Positions 46,923 to 51,059 of a stretch of 51,059 nt of DNA are shown here, in pieces. The position numbers were made by a program, and so were the translations under genes. Origin of the DNA: Trametes villosa. Taxonomy: Eukaryota > Basidiomycota > Agaricomycetes > Polyporales > Polyporaceae. The notes under the pieces were generated by a model. The model saw nothing but the letters and a program-made list of their open reading frames with translations. It did no database searches and was not told where the DNA came from. Positions within the stretch are counted from its first letter, which is position 1. Each line of letters starts with the position of its first letter. The stretch covers positions 1-51,059 of the forward strand of contig PUDQ02000116.1 of NCBI GenBank assembly GCA_002964805.2. Reading direction: 5' to 3'.

Positions 46923-48143
46923 ATGAACATGTGTCCAAGTACCGTACGTATTATATAGCTGCAGCCTTATGAAATACACTCACCTCAGTATTTAGAGGGT
47001 ACACTTCTCGAGTGTATGACCCTGCGCGCGGAAGAAGGAGGCCCATGTCCTCAGCTTTGCAGCCTCGCAGATGTACGTTCCCTTCACCCATTGTCTGGGA
47101 CATAGCTCACCAATATTAGCGAGCACATCTGGTCAACAGTTCAGAGATACTCGAGCAGCAGGATGGTCAGCTCTTGACGCTGATTCAACAACGCCCCGGC
47201 CGTACTGCACCTCCGGAGGAGCTCGTATTGAGGGTCCAGGGCTTCTTAGTCCAGACTAACCTTCCGCCCGTGAGGAGAGCCCAGTACGTGTCCCTGAATA
47301 TTCTGTGAGTGTATGCATTTGTGAATCATGACGATACACCTAGGATTCCCTCAAACCCAGCCCGGATTATCAATTTGAGGCAGGCGGTGACGGTTAGCGG
47401 CCTAGGCACTAAGCCATTCGACAACGCAGTTGCGGCTGTAGTCGCCATTTACCAGCACTTTGGCACACATCTCCAGGGAAATACCCTACGCACTTGGAGC
47501 CCTTCTCGCCTAGAGGGTTGCCTTACCCTCGAGTTTGGGAACCGGTACTTCACTCCAGCCAAGTTTGCTGAAGGCGAGCCGAAGGGCAACTTGAGCGAGG
47601 TCATTGACCCGTACGGTATTCTGCAGCCTCATCTCACTACTCAAATTCATACGCAAGAAAACGTGGTCGAATACTGGGAGCACAGTGTGGGTGCAGATGA
47701 ACGCAGGTGTGTTGTGTATTATTTAGGCTTGTGTGACTATCTAAATGCAGCCAGTTCTTATAAGCTGATCAAACCGGAGAGCATTTGTCCCGGGACGATG
47801 GTTGAACTCCAGGTTGCCTTCGCAGCACTGAAGATTGGGCCACACGAATATATATTCCTACCCAAGCTGCGTGCAATCTGTGTCCTGAGTCGTGCAGTTC
47901 TTACGGTAAGTTCGTTATACTCTGGGCCTATATAATTCTAATCAACGCTTACAGGACTACAACACTTCGGCGCTCAAGGAGTTAAGCCTCCAGACGGTTT
48001 CTCCGCTCAAGAAGCTCAAGCGGAAGATTGGTTATGGGGATAAGGACGAGAGCATTACACAGGAGCCGCGGCAGAGGTTGAAGCGATTGACATTGCAGGA
48101 TCAGGATGCGGGAAGTAAGGATATATCTATGTCAGTGTCGTAG
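46923..48143 (+). CDS. Gene B: 346-aa hypothetical protein
   Basis: Five exons (46923-46943, 46989-47072, 47120-47304, 47344-47905, 47955-48143) give 346 residues with phases 0, 0, 2, 0. The first exon encodes only MNMCPST; the frame before it is open back to a TGA but has no earlier Met. Recognisable blocks are YLEGTLLECMTLRAEEGGPC, ELVLRVQGFLVQTNLPPVRR, VAAVVAIYQHFGTHLQGNT and the C-terminal HEYIFLPKLRAICVLSRAVL, followed by a basic tail (SPLKKLKRKIG). The general build reminds me of small mushroom proteins that co-occur with repeats, but I cannot name a family. It is divergent from gene A and convergent with gene C (204 bp between stops). Confidence 0.7.
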
Positions 48144-48346
48144 GCTGGTTCTTTGCACTCTATGACTATTGTACCTCGTCCTGAAAAGCAACATTCCAAG
48201 CAATCAGGTGGAATAAATAGACAGAAGGCAATAGATTATGCGCAGAAAGTACAGATGCAGGCTTGGGTACGCAGCAAGGTTATACATGGTCAAGAAGAAA
48301 TCGCACTGAAGATATTTACATAGTAGCTATAGGGAAAAGTATACAC

Positions 48347-51059
48347 CTAGGAGTCATAACACCGCTGGAACTTACACAAGGCATGCTCGAACATGATAGG
48401 GTCATATGTCATCGCAGTGCGCTCAGAGTCCGTGAGTCCGTCATAAACAAGGGTGTACAACTCAGAGAAAACCGCAACAGTGGTCACCTCAGAGCTGCCC
48501 TTGTCCAAGAGACGGAAAGATTGAAGGCAAGTGTCCGCACCTTTGTCCAAGTGATGGACCATGGCACCCATCTCCCCCGTCGAGGGCATCGCTACCTTGC
48601 CCGCGTACACGAGGTCCGCCGTGATGAGCATGCCTGTCAGAGGCCCAAGCTGCGGCAAGATCTTGCGACCCATGCGATCCTTCCGCTGCGTGAAGTCGAA
48701 GGCGTCCTTGTAGCGCATCTGCCAGCCGGGCTCCTGGCCAGCGAAGCAGTCAAGCCAGAGCTGCTCGCCCTCGAAGTACGTCCTGGCGTTCTTGGTGGAA
48801 CGAGTGGTCGCCTGGCCGTACGCGCGCGCGTTGCAGAAGTAGCGGTCCTTCTCCTGGTTGAAGGCGACCACGGCAGGGTCAGTGCATATCTCCTGGTAGA
48901 GGGCCTCCCAAGCCTCCACGTCGGGGAAAAGGAGGTGCTCAGGATACTCCGAGGAGAAGCGCGTGCGGTAGAAGATCGCGCGCCAGCACCAGAGGCTCGC
49001 TATTGCCCCAGGCTTGTCGACGTTGTCGGGGTGAAGGCAGCCATGAGAGGAGAAGGCGTTGCGAGCCTCCGGTGCGTGCTGCCGGAAAGCGAGGAGGAAG
49101 TCGAGGTTGTCGTTGACACGCTGCTGCAGCGACGTAAGGGGGATAGGCAGAGGGGATGAGAGCAGAGGTAGCAGCTCCTTGAGATATTTAATCAAGCGCG
49201 AGGCAGCGGACTGCATGGCGTGATCAAATTCCTCAGAGTCCACCGCGTATGCGGGGGAGACTAAGTGTAAGGTCAGCAGATAATAAATAAACCAGGGGAA
49301 ATGACGCACAGATTGCGCTGCTAAGGTCACCGCTACCGCTGATGCCGCGCCACATCTTGCGGAAGACCTCGAGGTGCTCGGAGATTTGAGCCATTACCGC
49401 AGACTCCTTAGAGTCAAGCTGGGCCAGGGGATGCACGTTCAAGTCCGCGAGGAAGGGAGACAAGGCATCGATAGTCAAGCGGGAGGAGCGTGTGCCGCTC
49501 TTGGGAAGCAGTGTCCCGCGCACGTGCATGAAGGCGTCAAAGACCCCAGGGAGCAGGAGGACGTCAGGGGTGCGGAAGCTGTCAAGGAGCGCACGGACAA
49601 GTACTCCCTGGAGACGGCCCTGGTTATCCGGATACTCCAGCCATGACTTCAGCGCGTCGCGTAGGTGGGTAACGAGGACGTGGTGAATGCGTCCCTTCTC
49701 ACTAGGAAGGCGCCCCCGGTACGTAATGGTGAACTCGCGGGGTGTCCGAAGTGGGAGGTAGTCCTGGGACTTGAGGGGAATGCGCGACGTGGTGGCGGTG
49801 GAGATCTGCTGCCGGATATCTTTGAGAAGTCTTGACAGCCACTTGTACTGCTCGACTACCTTGACTACGTCATGGTTAATATGCATGCTCACCAAGAAAA
49901 ACATGTGCTTACCTTTGTTAGCTAAAAGGCCGTAGGCGAGCGACGGGATGTCGACCTCAAGCCAAGTCCACGCGGCCGTGATGGCGAGCATGTACTCGCT
50001 CCGCAACGTCGCAAGCTGAAGGCCATAGAACTTGAGCCGTTCGGCCTGGTAGCTTGCAGCAGCCCAGAGTGAAGCAAGCCGAACACTGTACTCCGCCGAG
50101 TACTGCACAGGTTTGCCGAATTGGTGAAGGACTTGATATATGGTGCGGTGAGCAGTCAGCTGGTTCTCGGCGAGGAGGTTGCGGTTGCTGTCTGCCACCC
50201 TGATGCTCTCATCGAGGTCCTTGAAGAACACCTGAAGCTGAGGCAGGTTGAACTTGTTCAAGAATGCGTCGTGGGCTTGGATGATTTAGTTGACGGAATA
50301 AATGATTTTTAAAAAATATACACACGCTTTGGGGGAGCCAGTGGAGGGCCTGTATCAACCATTGTGTGTGTCGTGTCGTACAGAGTGGTTTCTGTCTCAG
50401 TGTTAGACAGCAACATTATAAGCAAGCAAAAAAAAATACTGTACCCGTCTCGTCGTCAATGTTCATGGATTCAACATCTAAGGGAATATAATGAGTTGGT
50501 GGCGCAGGGACAGTAATCAATACATACCTGCATTCAGCGCCTCACTCTCAGAATGTCTCACCAGGTTGGCAAACTGGCGGCCAGTGAGGAGCGGTAGTGC
50601 TTTAGTCCCCTTAGCCTTTGCCTTTCCCTTGGACGTCCCACCGTGGCGGGTGGTCTCGTAGTCCGAGTGGGAGTCAGACGCATCCAGCTCATCCACCTCC
50701 TCCTCGGAGTCAATGACCTGGGTAGCGGCGTTGACAGTCTCTATGTCTATTATATAGCATCAGTAGAAGTCAAAATCATTTAGATAAACTGCACGCACCA
50801 TGCATCACCGCCAAAGGTATGTCTGCCGACGATTCTGACGCACGACGCGAACGCTTGGAAGCACGTACACTGTTGCGCCGCCCTGGGACATGCGAAGAGG
50901 AAGCGTCCTCAGGCAGTGGAGGATTGTGAAACTTTATGGACCGTATTGTTTGAATACGCCCCTTGGTGTTCAGCGCAGTGAGGTCTGGTACATAAGCCAG
51001 TAAATATATGTTATATTGATATAAGCTCTAACACTCACCGTCATTCTCTCGTCCACGCT
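48347..51059 (-). CDS. Gene C: large protein of unknown family (5' end beyond the window)
   Basis: Visible exons, from the right edge: 51059-51039 (partial), 50984-50799, 50746-50528, 50477-50445, 50391-50326, 50275-49913, 49864-49310, 49260-48347. All seven introns between them are phase 1. The N-terminal visible part is low-complexity and nuclear-looking (SVRASKRSRRASESS, IDSEEEVDELDASDSHSDYE). From FLNKFNLPQLQVFFKDLDES onward the protein is globular and helical for about 620 residues, with blocks VDIPSLAYGLLANK, GVLVRALLDSFRTPDVLLLP, FRQHAPEARNAFSSHGCLHP, LWCWRAIFYRTRF and YFEGEQLWLDCFAGQEPGWQ. It ends in a short Cys-containing tail. No catalytic motif is apparent. Together with A and B it forms a block without recognised cellular function. 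Confidence 0.75.

Noticed and set aside
46666..46926. Plus-strand open frame upstream of gene B as an N-terminal extension
   Set aside because: It is in a different frame from exon 2 of gene B. The frame that joins correctly starts at the ATG at 46923.

Overview
This window looks like a piece of a basidiomycete genome, most likely a wood-decay Agaricomycete such as a polypore. The evidence is: genes broken by many short introns (mostly 46-80 nt, GT..AG); protein families that I know as expanded in Agaricomycetes (multi-spanning membrane proteins, F-box-like proteins, an N-terminal 'PRYPWDIY'-type family, Plavaka transposases, TET/JBP-like dioxygenases); and a Pol III tRNA-Cys gene with a discriminator U. 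Exon structures below were worked out by hand from splice sites and reading-frame continuity. Where I give an intron chain, the phase closes at every junction. Family names come from memory of the families, not from a search.

Layout. 1-994: no gene recognised. 995-4374: a complete pogo/Fot1-like DNA transposon with 29-bp inverted repeats, a TA target duplication and an apparently intact 800-aa transposase. 4.8-6.6 kb: an F-box/LRR-like protein, followed by tRNA-Cys. 8.2-19.4 kb: an ordinary genic stretch on the plus strand with a secreted lysophospholipase (PLB), an MFS drug:H+ antiporter-type transporter, a seven-span membrane protein and a 582-aa Agaricomycete-specific protein. 20.3-28.3 kb: a degraded region with a truncated F-box gene, a 195-bp tandem duplication, and a minus-strand pseudogene. 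The pseudogene is split by a 2.6-kb fold-back element whose two arms are about 1 kb each and which carries an 8-bp target duplication. 28.5-32.7 kb: a 12-exon Plavaka-type transposase, apparently intact (1180 aa). 33.1-35.1 kb: on the same strand, a five-exon, 582-aa 2-oxoglutarate/Fe(II) dioxygenase-like gene of TET/JBP character. 36.2-42.3 kb: three cellular-looking genes (an RS/Arg-rich protein, an F-box protein, and a Lys/Glu-rich protein with a conserved C-terminal domain).

43.2-51.1 kb: a block of three genes that I cannot assign to any family. Gene A (18 exons, minus) has chromatin-like low-complexity modules followed by a globular C-terminus. Gene B (5 exons, plus) is divergent from A. 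Gene C (at least 8 exons, minus, runs off the right edge) is convergent with B. In A, 15 consecutive introns are phase 2. In C, all seven visible introns are phase 1. Every other multi-intron gene in the window mixes phases. A small cluster of TTAGGG-like telomeric motifs lies just beyond the 3' end of A.

The observations most worth a second look are the TET/JBP-like gene directly upstream of a Plavaka transposase, the A/B/C block with uniform intron phase, and the giant fold-back element whose excision in silico rejoins a reading frame.
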